Shown here one piece after another: positions 41,301 to 52,391 of a DNA stretch of 64,000 nt. Position numbers and translations under genes: made by a program. The notes under the pieces were generated by a model. That model searched no databases, was not told the origin of the DNA, and saw only the letters and a program-made list of their open reading frames with translations. Position 1 is the stretch's first letter. Every line of letters starts with the position of its first letter. Source of the stretch: Hyaloraphidium curvatum (taxonomy: Eukaryota; Monoblepharomycota; Hyaloraphidiomycetes; Hyaloraphidiales; Hyaloraphidiaceae); assembly GCA_025558095.1 (NCBI GenBank), contig JAIVFI010000006.1, forward strand, positions 248,001 through 312,000. The letters run 5' to 3'.

Positions 41301-43788
41301 AGGACATTGGCAAGCCGTACGTCGACGTTGATCCCAACGTGCCCGGCGGGCACGCCCGCCGACTGCACATCGGCGACATCTCGGTCCCCGTCTACGAGAT
41401 CCCGCCCTCGGACGTCGAAGGCGCCGCGCTGGTGCCCCGCGTCCCGACGCAGTTCTTCGACAACGATCTGCACACCCTGGTGATGCGGGAGATGGCCATC
41501 GACTTCAACGGCGGCGAGCACCTGCTCCTGATCGGCAACCAGGGCGTCGGCAAGAACCGGCTGACGGACCGCTTCCTGGAGCTCATCAACCGCCCGCGCG
41601 AATACATCCAGCTGCACCGCGACACGACTGTGCAGGCGCTCATGGTGCAGCCGACGGTCGAGAATGGCGTCATCTTCTACAAGGACTCGCCGCTGGTCCG
41701 CGCCGTCAAGATGGGCCGCGTGCTCGTTGTCGACGAGGCCGACAAGGCGCCCGTCTACATCACCGCGGTGCTCAAGTCGCTGGCCGAGAACGGCGAGATG
41801 AACCTGACGGACGGCCGCAAGATCCGGCCGCCGGGATCGCAGTCGCTGGGCCGCGGCCACGAGAGGGACATCACCGTGCACCCCGACTTCCGCCTCATCC
41901 TGCTGGCCAACCGGCCCGGGTACCCCTTCCTGGGCAACGACTTCTACAGCCAGATCGGCGACGTCTTTGCCACGCACGCCGTGGACAACCCGGACCCCGA
42001 GTCGGAGCTGGAGCTGCTGGCGCAGGCCGCGCCGGGGATCCTCAAGGGCCGCCTGAGGAGGCTCGTGTCGGTCTTTGGCGAGCTCCGGCAGGCCTTCGAC
42101 GACGGCCTCGTCTCCTACCCCTTCTCGCTCCGCGAGCTCATCAACGTGGTCAAGCACATGCAGGTGAGCCGGTCACGCGGAGCTGGTACCATAATCGCGC
42201 TGATCACTTCGAATTGCAGAAATACCCCGATGAGCCTCTGGACAGCGTCTTGCGCAACGTGTTCGACTTTGACGTGATGCGCAAGGAGTATCACGAGCTT
42301 CTTTTGGACATCTTCGACAAGTTCGAGTGAGTTCGGCGTTTGTGGTCCGTTGTGGCGAATGCTGACCCGGATCCGTGTTCCCAGCGTGCCCAAGCGCGGA
42401 CTTCGTCTCGGTGCCAACGCTCTCGAGGGCAACGCCACCCTGGAAGACAAGGAGCAGATCACCATTGCCTACGAAGGACCGGGTCCGGTGATGGAGATCC
42501 CTCCCCACGGCGGCTTCGTAGACACGGACGCGGACGCGAAGCACAGGGGCGGCAACCAGTTCCAGGCCGGCAGCGGCGGATCTTCCACGCCCGGCCAGGG
42601 CGGCCGCTCCGGAACGCACCGCATGAACGTCTCGGGCGACGTTGTGTTCCAGGTCGCCGAGGAGCTGAAGCAGCAGGTCTCGGACGAGATTCGCAGCGCC
42701 GCGCTGGAGTCGGCCAGGGAGAGCCTGCTGCGGAGGCTCAAGGAGATGAACATGTCGGGCAAGGAGGCGGCGCAGTACAAAGACTTTTACGACAACGTCA
42801 GGAACGAGGTGCAGCAGCTGCGCGTCGTGCTGGAGGGAGTCCAGGCAAAGGTGTGGCGTTGTGCAGCGCAGTGGTTGATGACGAACCTCAACGGCAAATT
42901 GCAGGAACGCGAGCGTGTCTGGTTGAAGAACCAGATCGAGGGCGAGCTCGACGATCGGAAGCTCATCGACGGGCTCACTGGAGAGCACGCCATCTACAAG
43001 CGGCGCGGGGAAGAGAGGCCCGAGTTTGGTGCCCCGCAGAAGAAGCCGAAGAGGCTCAAGTTCCTTTTCGATCTGAGTGGCTCCATGTTCCGCTTCAACG
43101 GGACCGATGGACGTCTCACTCGGAGTCTGGAGGCCGCCATCATGGTACGTGGCGCCGTGTCCTGTGCCATCCAACAATGCTTACACTTGTGATGCGCAGA
43201 TCATGGAGGCACTTACTTCGCTCGGTCACAAGTACTCGTACGACATGATTGGCCATAGCGGATCTTCGGAGGATGTGCCCCTCGTCAGCCACGAGCACCC
43301 GCCTCAGAACGAGATGGAGAGGCTCAAAGTCGTGCAGGAGATGCTTACGCACACCCAGTACACGGGCAGCGGCGACAACACCCTTCCTGGTTGGTTGTCA
43401 GCGCGGGCATGGCTGACTTCGTGACTGACGAACGCAATCCCAGCCACGCGCAAGGCCATCCAGGACATTGCGCAGGAGGATGCCGACGACCACGTCGTCG
43501 TTGTCCTCTCGGACGCCAACCTGCGGCGCTACGGCATCTCCACCAAGGACTTTGGCAAGATCCTGCAGAGCGACCCGAAGGTCACCGCGGTCTGCATCTT
43601 CATCGGGACCCTCCAGGACGAGGCTCAGAACCTCGTGAGTGAGCTGCCGCCGGGCAAGGCGTACATTGCGATGCAGGGCTCGGACATTCCTCGGATCATG
43701 TGGGTACTTGACTGGGCGATCGTGTTGGTCGTTGCTGACAGCCCTGATTCGCAGCCGGGAAATCTTTGCCAGCACCATCGTGACCTAG
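38382..43788 (+). CDS. VWA8: VWA8-like AAA+ ATPase with VWA domain
   Basis: Eleven exons: 38382-39441, 39561-40088, 40159-40878, 40951-41240, 41303-42163, 42220-42326, 42385-42850, 42905-43144, 43200-43389, 43444-43699 and 43755-43788; 1583 residues. Three AAA+ modules follow each other: LLGPPGPLRR (a lysine-less P-loop), then LVGPKGSGKSS, then LIGNQGVGKNR with Walker B LVVDEADK. The C-terminal VWA domain has the metal site FDLSGSM and ends IPRI|IREIFAST. VWA8 is a mitochondrial ATPase in animals; it is about 300 residues longer there, and the region between the last AAA module and the VWA domain is short here. The start could also be the ATG at 38481; no clear presequence is seen. Confidence 0.88.
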
Positions 43789-44030
43789 TTGGAAAAGGTG
43801 TAAGTAGACTAGAACTGGAAGAGAGTATGCGGGCTGCATCACCTTCGGTTGATCCAAGAGGGGCGACTCGTTGGCCGATCGGCGGGGAGACAAAGCCGAT
43901 CGGCCTGATGCCATCCCGCATTTCACGCCTCGTTTCCCAAGCTCGCATCTCGCACGGACCGACACTCCGCGCCCGAATCGGTACTGAATCGGCCCTTAAA
44001 TCCGCTTCGCTTTGTCCGAGGAAGCCAAGA

Positions 44031-44993
44031 ATGGCCTACTTCTTTTCCGCGGACGCTACGGCGAAGCGGCCCCCGTTCCCGGACGATGCCCCGTTCACCT
44101 TCTCCCAGCCGCCGCATCCCAACTGGAACCCCGGGGACGCGCAGCCGTTTCCCTACGCAGACGATAGCGAAACTTTCTTTGAATCCGACTCGACGCCGAT
44201 GAGCGTACGCTACGGCCTTCTGATCAATGGAGTGCTCCCCCGGCCCATTGCACTTGTCTCGAGCCTGGCGCCGGACGGAAAGACGGTCAACGTTTCTCCT
44301 TACTCGTTCTTTAACGCTCTGTCCTCGGATCCGCCGACCGTGATGTTTTCGGCGATCAACTCGGTCCGTGCCAACGAGGGCAAGACCGTCGCTATCGAGA
44401 AGGACAGCGTTGTCAACGCCCGCACTCACGGCCAGTTCGTCGTGAACCTGATTTCGGAGTGTAGGTCAACGGTACAGGTCTTTTGAGTGTTTTGGGCTGA
44501 CCCAATTCATTTTCAGGGTATATGGAGCAGGCGAACTACTCGTGCGGCAATTTTTTGCCTTCTATCTCCGAGGCGGACTATGTCGGGATGCCGATGCTCC
44601 CATCAAAGCTCGTGAAGCCACCGCGCGTCGCCGCGGCAGCCTTTTCCATGGAGTGCACGTTGCACGACATCTACCAGCTAAAGAACGACAAAGGCATTGT
44701 CACCACCAACGTCGTCATTGGGAGAGTCGTTGGCATGCACGTCAAGAACGCCGTGTACGACAAGGACAAGAACCGGATCCTCCTCGACAAGTACAAGCCC
44801 GTCGGACGCCTTGGAGGAGTTGGTGGGTGCCAGCTGGGTGCCCGCTCTCAACTCCTTCTGACGTGCGGGCGCCCTCGAAGAGTACACGCGGGTGAACCAA
44901 GTCTTCGAGCTGCCGAGGCCCTACTGGCCGGATGGCAAGCCGCCGCCGAAAGAGGACGGAGCCGCGGAGCAAGCCAACGCCGAAAAGCTTTGA
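44031..44993 (+). CDS. flavin-reductase-like FMN-binding protein
   Basis: Exons 44031-44460, 44517-44822 and 44881-44993, introns of 56 and 58 nt, 282 residues. RPIALVSSLAPDGKTVNVSPYSFFNALSSDPP is the conserved FMN-binding split-barrel start of the flavin reductase-like (DIM6/NTAB) family; QFVVNLISE|W and LDKYKPVGRLGG continue it. Fungal members are usually 220-300 residues with the FDLPRP-like end, seen here as FELPRPYW. It should bind FMN and may reduce flavin or a small substrate with NAD(P)H. Cytosolic. Confidence 0.85.
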
Positions 44994-45157
44994 AGATCTC
45001 GCTCAAACAGCAAATAGATGTCTATCGAATGCCGGCTCACAAACGTCGCGTCCAAATCTGCGATAGTCGATAGATGAGGTATGGGCCTGCGGCTCGCGAC
45101 CTCGCCTTCCGAACCCGCGAATCTCCTGTGAAGCAGAGGATTGGCTTCACTCGAGCT

Positions 45158-47762
45158 TCACTCGAGGAGGTACCAGTTCCACTGGGGCGCGTTGATAATG
45201 CTGCAAGCATGAGAAAGTTAGAAGAGCGCTCAGCTTCGTGCAATCGACCTGCACTGACAATCCCGTGATCCTGCAAGCGTGAGAAATGCAAACGTTAGAA
45301 GGAGTATGAAAAGAACCGACGTATACTGACCCTCCAGAGATGCAGGCAGAGAGAGGCACGGTGAGGAACCAAGAGATGAAACACCAGCCAAGAAGCTTCC
45401 AGTTGAGGCCCTTCGTTGTGCCGTTGCAGAGCCCTACCGCCGCTGTCGCCCCGGTGATGCACTGCGTGCTTGAGACGGGGATGCCAATGAAGGAAGCGGT
45501 CAGGACCGCAAACGACGCTCCAAGCTCCATCGAGAAACCGCGCGAAGGCGAGTGGTACGTCAGGTGGTTGCCCAGCGTCCGCATAACGTTGTAGCCCCTG
45601 AAGGCCGGCCAGCGTGAACCCATTGTATTCGAGCTGGGCGAACTGCAGCACATACCAGGTCGCGAGGCCGATGGAGATCGCGGCACCACCAAAGGCCTAG
45701 GTTGCTTGCCGTGAATGATGTCATAGTACACGCTGCGGTGGTCACTCACGAGAGTCCAAAGCTCGATCGGCGAACTCTTGGTCAGACGAATGCAGTATCC
45801 GCCGACCGACCAGATGGAGTAGATAGTAGCCAAAGGACCGATCGCGTTGGCAACGTCGTTGGAGCCGTGGCTGCCGGAAGGGGCACGATAAGGATGCGAG
45901 GATCGGTCAAGTACGAGGTCGCATACGCGAAGGACGCCAGCGAGCAGGTGAAGACCTGGAGGAACGAGTAGAGCTCCTCGGCCTTGGAGTCGTACACCAC
46001 GGCGACGTCGTGCAGGTAGGCGTACTTCTCGTTGTCGTGGTTGGCGATCTCCTGATTCATTCCCCACATGATCCTGTCTTTGACGGCGTTTCCCCACTGC
46101 TTCCAGGGGATGATCGGGCGGACCTCCACATTATCCGGAATGGGGATCCCCTCGTTTGCGTACATCTGGGCGGCGAGCTGGTCCGCGACGGGGTCGTTGT
46201 AGCCGGTGAGGGTGCGGCGAACAGTCGTGGTCCTGACGACGGCCTGGGCCGCGGTTCCCGAGCGGATGAGCGTTGGAGTCTCGCCCGTCACCTGGCGAAG
46301 GAGCGACCTCTGCGTCACGATGGCTTCAGGCACGACCTCCTCCTCCTTTCCGTTTGCATCCGTCTTCTCGGCTCCTTCCTCCAGCTCTTTGGCCTTGCGC
46401 TCGGCCTCCAGACGCTCCTGGCCCCCTGGAATGCCGTGAGCAGGAAACCCAAGCGCAAAGCGAAGCCCACGTACAAGGCGTTGAGGCAGAGGTAGCCTTC
46501 GGTTGTTCGGGTGTGCAGTGGATCACAGGAATGTGCCCTGATGCGCACATGCCAACGTCAGTGCAACTGGGAGGAGGGCGTGGAAACCAAAGCGGTTGCC
46601 CCATGGGGTGGTCGCCCTCTTCCCACTAACTCTCCGCACTAGCACTGGAAAACTCACAAAACTTGAGGTCCTCGTTGTTCATCAGGACGCGGCGGATCCA
46701 CGGAACGTAGAAGAAGTGCGCAAAGAGGGCGAGAAGGGCGGCGCCCCCGAGCCCGCCGAAGATGCACGCCAAGAGCTGCCACTGGGGCATGTTTTCCGGC
46801 TTGGGGAGGTTTGGCATGCCCTTGAAGATGATGCTGAAGTGCATGGGTGAGATGACGGCCGAAGGGAGAGCCCAACGAGGCAACTCACTACTCAATCATG
46901 ATCCCGACGCTGGATGAAACGAGTCAGTTGGGCAAGAACAGTCGGTATCCGTTGCAACGAACTTACGCGATGAAAAAGTAGAGCGGAAGGAACTGCAGGC
47001 CCCGCTCGAACGCGTTGTCGCTCGCGAGCACGAGGTACTTGACGGAGAGGTAGATGCCAGCGGCTAGGACGCCGGCAAAGATGGGTGCGGAGAACCAGGA
47101 GATGACGATTTTCAGCACTGCGGGGCGACGCGTCAGCCATTCCGTTCCCGCGACGTGCACAAGTGCGACCCACTCCCGTCCAGGCCCCACTGGACTGAGT
47201 TCCAGCCCGCGATCGCGACGGACATGCCGATGATGCCTCCGACGAGCGAGTGGGTCGTGCTGACGGGCAAGCCGAACCTCGTTGCGGTAATTACGGTCGT
47301 CGCTGAGCCGATCTGGCGGCAAACCATCAAGTCGGGTCCGAATAGGGGGCGGGGAAGTCGTACCAGGGCGCAGAACATGCCGAGCATGAGCATCTCGGGC
47401 TCGTCCTTGAAGTTGTTCAGGTCGGCGATGCCAGACCTGGCGGACGGGGGGAGCATCAGCATGCGGCCGACATCGCGCAGCTTGAAGCCCACTTGATCGT
47501 CTCGGCGGTGGATTTGCCGAGGAGGAAGGCTCCTAGGAACTCGGCGACGACGGCGATGTACACCGCCTGCCGCAAGGTAATCGTCTTCGACGCCACGGCG
47601 GTGGAGAACCTAGCAGCGGATGTGATGAGCGCGGGCTCGGGGGAAGATTCGGGGCCAGGGGACCCACGAGTTGGCGACGTCGTTGGCCCCGATCGCGTAC
47701 GCGTCCGCGAACGCGACGAACAGGCCGCACACGAAGATGTACGTGTAGCCCTGGGGCGGCAT
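45158..47762 (-). CDS. PHO89: Pho89-like sodium/phosphate symporter (PiT)
   Basis: Twelve exons: 47762-47668, 47609-47493, 47436-47364, 47312-47174, 47117-46967, 46909-46889 (21 nt), 46833-46658, 46425-45915, 45870-45750, 45696-45656, 45597-45331 and 45200-45158. The product is 584 residues, like yeast Pho89. The two inverted PiT signatures are IGANDVANSF and SHGSNDVANAIGP, and GLPVSTTHS and GIPVSSTQCITGA are the two repeat loops. The ~170-residue hydrophilic loop between the two halves lies mainly in exon 8. It should import phosphate with sodium at the plasma membrane, likely under phosphate starvation. The end ...CISGG|IINAPQWNW matches the family. Confidence 0.92.
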
Positions 47763-48469
47763 CGTGGAGAGCGGGTTCGGGGGCTGCGGGGGTGGGATGG
47801 TCGGCGCGGATCGGCGGACGCCGTGGGCGGCCCCCGCGGGCTCGCGCAGGCAGCACTCGCGTACCAGCCCGTCAGGGCACACTGCCGGAGGTTGTGACAT
47901 GGTTCCGGAGTCGCTTGCGGGGGCAGGAAGCTCGGTCGGTGCTTCCGGATCGGGCGGCCAGATGCGAGGATCGGCGCACCACCACCCGGAGCGCGTGGAC
48001 ACAAGGTTGGTCCCTGACCAGCGACTCCATCCGTCAGCGGATCAAACCACGGAGCGCGGTGTCGGGAATCCGCATCCAAGATGAATATATTCAGTAGGTC
48101 TTGGATATCGTGCGCTGTGCGCCGCTCGTGCACGCTCCACGTAGAGCGGAGATGGAACGTCAGATAGGGCGCTGGAAGCCCCGGCAAGCGCGGAACCGAG
48201 ATCGGTCCGATCCAGGACCACGAATGAACCTCACCGGTGCATGTCCGCCTCTTCCGCGTCGCCGGCACGCCCGTGATTCGCAGAGATCGCGAAGATCGGG
48301 AGAAGGAGCGGCACCGGGGCACACGGGCACGTGCGGGGCTGGTGGGTCCGCAAACCGTCGCCGCCCTGCCCTGAAAAGTCCGCCATGGTTCTCGCGGGCA
48401 ATGGAGCATGGCAGCAGACAGTCGGGGTTCATGGCCCACAAACTGCTGGTGTGATTCTGGCGCGTCCTT
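47763..48469. promoter_or_regulatory. phosphate-symporter promoter region
   Basis: About 700 bp between the symporter start and the stop of the bZIP gene; both genes run leftward. Long open frames cross it but lack domains. No TATA box or CACGTG-type phosphate element was spotted in a first pass. Confidence 0.4.
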
Positions 48470-49648
48470 TCAGGGGATTGAGGCGGCGCAAGCAGAGGGA
48501 CGGCAGACTGGCCACCAGTCGCAACAGCAACCGGAGGGGGTCCAACACAAGGTTTCGCCGAAGGTAGCAAAGACATCACATTCGAAAAGATACGATACAC
48601 GCTGCCGCACTGCTTGCAAATCGTCCAGCTCCGCCGGGTCCTCCGCCCATTGCCCAAAGTCCAGCCAGGAAACGCCTCCACGGCCGCCTCCCGGCCCTGT
48701 CCACCTACAACGGCCATCCTCTTGCCCCCCCCTTCCTTCTAACCTCCCCCCCGCATCCTCCCGGTCCCTCACGCAACCGCCACGTCGAGCTCCCACCACC
48801 CCTCGTCCGCGCCGATTGGACCGTCGAGGTCCCGCGCCTCGAATCCGACCTCTTCTTCGAGAGGAGGGAAAGGGCTGCGAGGACCGAGATCCGCTCGGCG
48901 AGCACGAGGAGGGGCCGGAGCCGCTGCTGGGCATCCGCCTCCCCGCAAAGGGAGGGGGCCGGGAGCGCTGCGGGCTCACCGGGTCCGGCCTGTTCTGGCG
49001 GGAGCTGGACGAGGGCGTGCACGAGGGGGTCCGGGAGGCCGAGTTGGGAGGCCAGCTGGTTGAGGGCGAGGCGCGAGGAGAGCTCGTCGAGGCGGGCGAG
49101 GAGCATGGCGTTGGATTGCTCCAGGGCCGAGAGGCGTGCCTGCAGGAGGGAGTTTTCCTGGGTCAGCTCTGCGTTGCGGGTTTCGAGTTCGGCCATGTAG
49201 CGGCGCTTGCGGTCGCGCGAGTCCTGCGCGGCGGCGCGGTTCTTCATTATCCTGGGTAAAGAGAGAAGTCAGGATTTGCTGCGGAGAGGGCGATGGATGG
49301 TTTGACGCACCTCTCGTGCTGCTTGACGGCCTTCTGCTCTGGCGTCAGCACCTGGCGCTTGCCCTTGGGGCCCGTGCGCTTCTTGACCATGGCGGGCCGC
49401 AGCGGCACGGCGTCGGACGGGCGGGCCTCGGGCGACGGGCTCGGCGACGGCGCGAACAGCGCGGATGGGTCGATTGCCGGCGCCTCGGGCCGCGGCACGG
49501 CGAGCAGCGAGGCGAGGTCGACGCCGGCGGCGGCAAGCGCCTCGACGAGCGAGGCGCCCGGCGGCGCCCACGTGGCGTCGGACGACGACGGCGACGGCGC
49601 CTCGGCGAGCTCGAGCAGGTCGCCAACGGCGAGGTCCGCGAGCGCCAT
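48470..49648 (-). CDS. bZIP transcription factor
   Basis: Four exons: 49648-49311, 49251-48980, 48926-48773 and 48704-48470, introns of 59, 53 and 68 nt, 332 residues. The basic region KNRAAAQDSRDRKRRYM and a leucine zipper (LETRNAELTQENSLLQARL) are clear. The NRAAAQxSRxRKR form is like Hac1/XBP1-type factors of the unfolded-protein response. The C-terminus is acidic and tryptophan-rich (EARDLDGPIGADEGWW; SWLDFGQWAEDPAELDD), fitting an activation domain. Each join moves the reading frame, and all three introns have ordinary GT-AG ends, so no non-spliceosomal intron is needed. The last exon may end earlier. Confidence 0.8.
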
Positions 49649-50348
49649 GGTGTCCCTAACTGGTGTCCCTAGACCGTGTGCGGGCGCGCCCTACCGCGGG
49701 AGGGAGCGTCGGTTGGTGGAAGAAGTTTCGCTAAGTTGTCCTCGGCTCCCTCCCGCGTGCGTGGCAGGTTTTATGGCGGGTCAATGTTCGGCCGATTGCG
49801 ACGTGGCAGACTTTGTCGGTCCCTTGCCTTGCGCGGCCCGTGCTCAGCCCCATCGAACCGCAGAGAAAAGTCGACACAGCACCTGCGGCAGCGTAGCCAC
49901 GGCCTTCAACCGGGTCTAATGGCGATTGACAGCTCCAAGGAAAGCTTTTGGCCGGCACCGGAGCGGAACTGGCGCGGATGGGGGTCGCGGTATCCTTGTG
50001 TATTAGCAACAGAACAAGACGTTCGCCGACAAGCAGAACGGTCCAAGCCCTCGGCTCATTATTAATGACCTCAGAAAACACACCCAGGGTCAATCCTGCC
50101 CTGGATGCTTGTCCAGGAGGTGGCCCGCCTTGTCCGTTCCTCGATTGCCACCGATCGCCAGTCTCCTCCACCGCTCGCCGTCGTCCAGCTCCCTTCCGTA
50201 ACCATCCGACGACCAATAGGACCGACTCTGGCAGCTTTTATCTCGAAAGCGTTGCCGGCGATCGCTCAGGGTTCTGAGATGACTCAAATTGACATAAAGC
50301 GAGATTGAGCCGACACCTCTGTCTGTCTCCCGGCCGGAAACACGCGCC
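49649..50348. promoter_or_regulatory. divergent promoter region, bZIP / dehydrogenase
   Basis: About 700 bp between divergent starts. AT-richer around 50000-50080 and 50250-50300. No definite element. Confidence 0.4.
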
Positions 50349-51743
50349 ATGGACGCTTCAAAGCTGCCGAAAGAGCTCAAGCGCGCCTATCTGGCACGGG
50401 TCGTCGACGGACCGGTGCAGCCGGACCACTTCCGCGTGGAAACCACGCCGTTCGACCCCGCGGCGGCCGAGGTCAAGGACGGCCAGCTCCTCGTCCTCAA
50501 CAACTTCATCAGCGTGGACCCCTCGACACGGACCCTGCTCGAGGCGCCCGTGCAGGCGGCCAGCCACGGCGTGATGGCGGTCATCCGCGTGGGATCGGTC
50601 ATGGGGCCGCGGCCGGCCGTTGCCACTGTCATCCGGTCCAACGTGCCCGACTACAAGGAAGGGGACGTGCTGTGGGTGCGTTGGGCTCGGATACGCGGTC
50701 GATGTATCGGGACCAGCGTTTACTTGGCACCCGCAGGCCCGCGTGAACTACGAGACCTACTCGGTCATCCCTGCCGCCCAGGTCATGAAGAAGATTGCCC
50801 CGCCGACGCCCTCCTACCCTATCAGCTACCACATCGGCCCGCTGGGCTGGATCGGCATGACCGGTGGGTATCCTGCGTTCCCATTTGGTAGGTCAACTGA
50901 TCGATGAGCTGACCAACTGTGCTCCCCCGAATCAAACTTCCATGTTTGGACCACTGCTTTCTCGGTTTGCGCTCTTGTCACACTTCGGAACCTCCAACAG
51001 CCTACTTCCCCCTCCTGGACCCCGCCAACGGCAACCTCCAGCCCGGCCAGACCATCTTCGTCTCCACCGCCGCAGGCGCCGTCGGCCAGCTCGTCTGCCA
51101 GATCGCCCGCCGCATCGTGGGCCCCTCGGGCCGCGTGGTGGGCTCCGCAGGCTCGGATGAAAAGTGCAAATGGCTGCTGGAGGAGCTCAAGGTCGACGCG
51201 GCGTTCAACTACAAGACCCGGGACACGGCGGAGGCGCTGGCGGAGCTGTGCCCCGATGGTATCCACGTCCATTACGACAACGTCGGCGGGGAGATGCTGG
51301 ACGCCGCCATGGGGAAGATGGTGCAGGGCGGGAGGATCATCGCATGCGGGAGCGCGAGCAAATGTGGGTGGTCGCCGTTACCCAATGATCGAGACCCTGC
51401 ATCTCATGGTGGCCTCCTGCAGACGACGGAAAGGCCCCGTCGGCCGGCATTCCGATGAAGAATACAGACCTGATCGTCATGAAGCGGCTCCAGATCAAGG
51501 GCTTCATCGTCGTCGACTACTTTGCGGACAAGCCGCTCGTGGAGCGCTTCTGGACCGACATGCCCAAGTGGGTCGCCGAGGGATCGATCAAGATGAAGGA
51601 GGACAGGAGGAAGGGGATCGAGAGGTTCGTGCGTCCACCGTATTCTTCCTCGGAGCCGGCTGACCGCGATCGCTAGCTTCCCGCAAGCATTTTGCGATCT
51701 GATGAACGGGAAGAACGACGGCAAGCTCATGATTGAAGTGTAG
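50349..51743 (+). CDS. NADP-dependent medium-chain dehydrogenase/reductase
   Basis: Five exons: 50349-50675, 50737-50863, 51001-51363, 51423-51624 and 51677-51743, 361 residues. The nucleotide-binding segment is QTIFVSTAAGAVGQLVCQIAR, then VVGSAGSDEK and AFNYKTRDTAEAL. RLQIKGFIVVDYF and FPQAFCDLMNGKN near the end match the zinc-free leukotriene B4 12-hydroxydehydrogenase / prostaglandin-reductase group. It should reduce C=C bonds of enals and enones with NADPH. A relative of this gene lies at 59294-60443. No zinc ligands, cytosolic. Confidence 0.85.
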
Positions 51744-51818
51744 CCTTAAAGAGCGCCCGTGTCGAACAGAGCTCTGATGATCGCGAATCGGACCCAAACG
51801 CGTCCGGAACGCGTAATC

Positions 51819-52304
51819 ATGGGATCCGACAAGCTGCCATTTGAGATCCGGGCCGCCGTCGCCGAGGATTTGCCCCGCATCCTCGAGCTCATGCCCCGGC
51901 TCGCGCAGTTTCCCCTCCCACCCGAACGGCATCGCGATGTGGACGCGATTTGGTCCGGCGATGCCGACCTCCTACGTTCATGGGCAGCGGGACCGCTGCC
52001 CGGCTGCGTCGTGCTCGTGGCGGTCTCCGAAACGGAGCTGCTCGGACTCGCGTTTGCTCGGTTTCGGGAGGAGCTCATTAGCCATCGGCCGAGCGCCCAC
52101 TTGGAAGCTCTGGTCGTCGCAGCCTCGGCGGAAGGAAAAGGCATCGGCAGCGCCCTAATGGACGCGGTGGAGAAGAAGGTGGTCGAAGGCGGAGCGACGA
52201 GTCTGACATTGCACGCCTTCGCGACGAACGAACGGGCGAGGGCGGTCTATGAGCGAAAAGGCTTCAACGGCGAGCTGATCCGGTACATAAAGCATCTGGA
52301 CTAG
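51819..52304 (+). CDS. GNAT-family N-acetyltransferase
   Basis: Single exon, 161 residues from ATG 51819; an in-frame ATG at 51777 would add 14. FEIRAAVAEDLPRILELMPRLA starts the fold. The acetyl-CoA loop is VVAASAEGKGIGSALMDAVE, and the end ATNERARAVYERKGF is the usual motif B. Substrate unknown; small-molecule or peptide amine acetylation is possible. It starts ~75 bp after the dehydrogenase stop and is followed by the ammonium transporter 88 bp later, all in the same direction. Confidence 0.85.
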   Translation: MGSDKLPFEIRAAVAEDLPRILELMPRLAQFPLPPERHRDVDAIWSGDADLLRSWAAGPLPGCVVLVAVSETELLGLAFARFREELISHRPSAHLEALVVAASAEGKGIGSALMDAVEKKVVEGGATSLTLHAFATNERARAVYERKGFNGELIRYIKHLD

Positions 52305-52391
52305 GCGGCCGGTGGCTTGTCGGAAGGGACCGTTTGTGTTGTTGGGAGCCCCGGCCCCGACTTCCCGCACATTTCCTCCGAAATTCCCGCT

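Noticed and set aside
41012-42157. 381-codon minus frame opposite VWA8
   Set aside because: Antisense shadow of exons 4 and 5 of VWA8.
48470-49648. Ire1-type non-spliceosomal intron in the bZIP gene
   Set aside because: All frame changes are explained by normal introns; kept only as a test in the findings.
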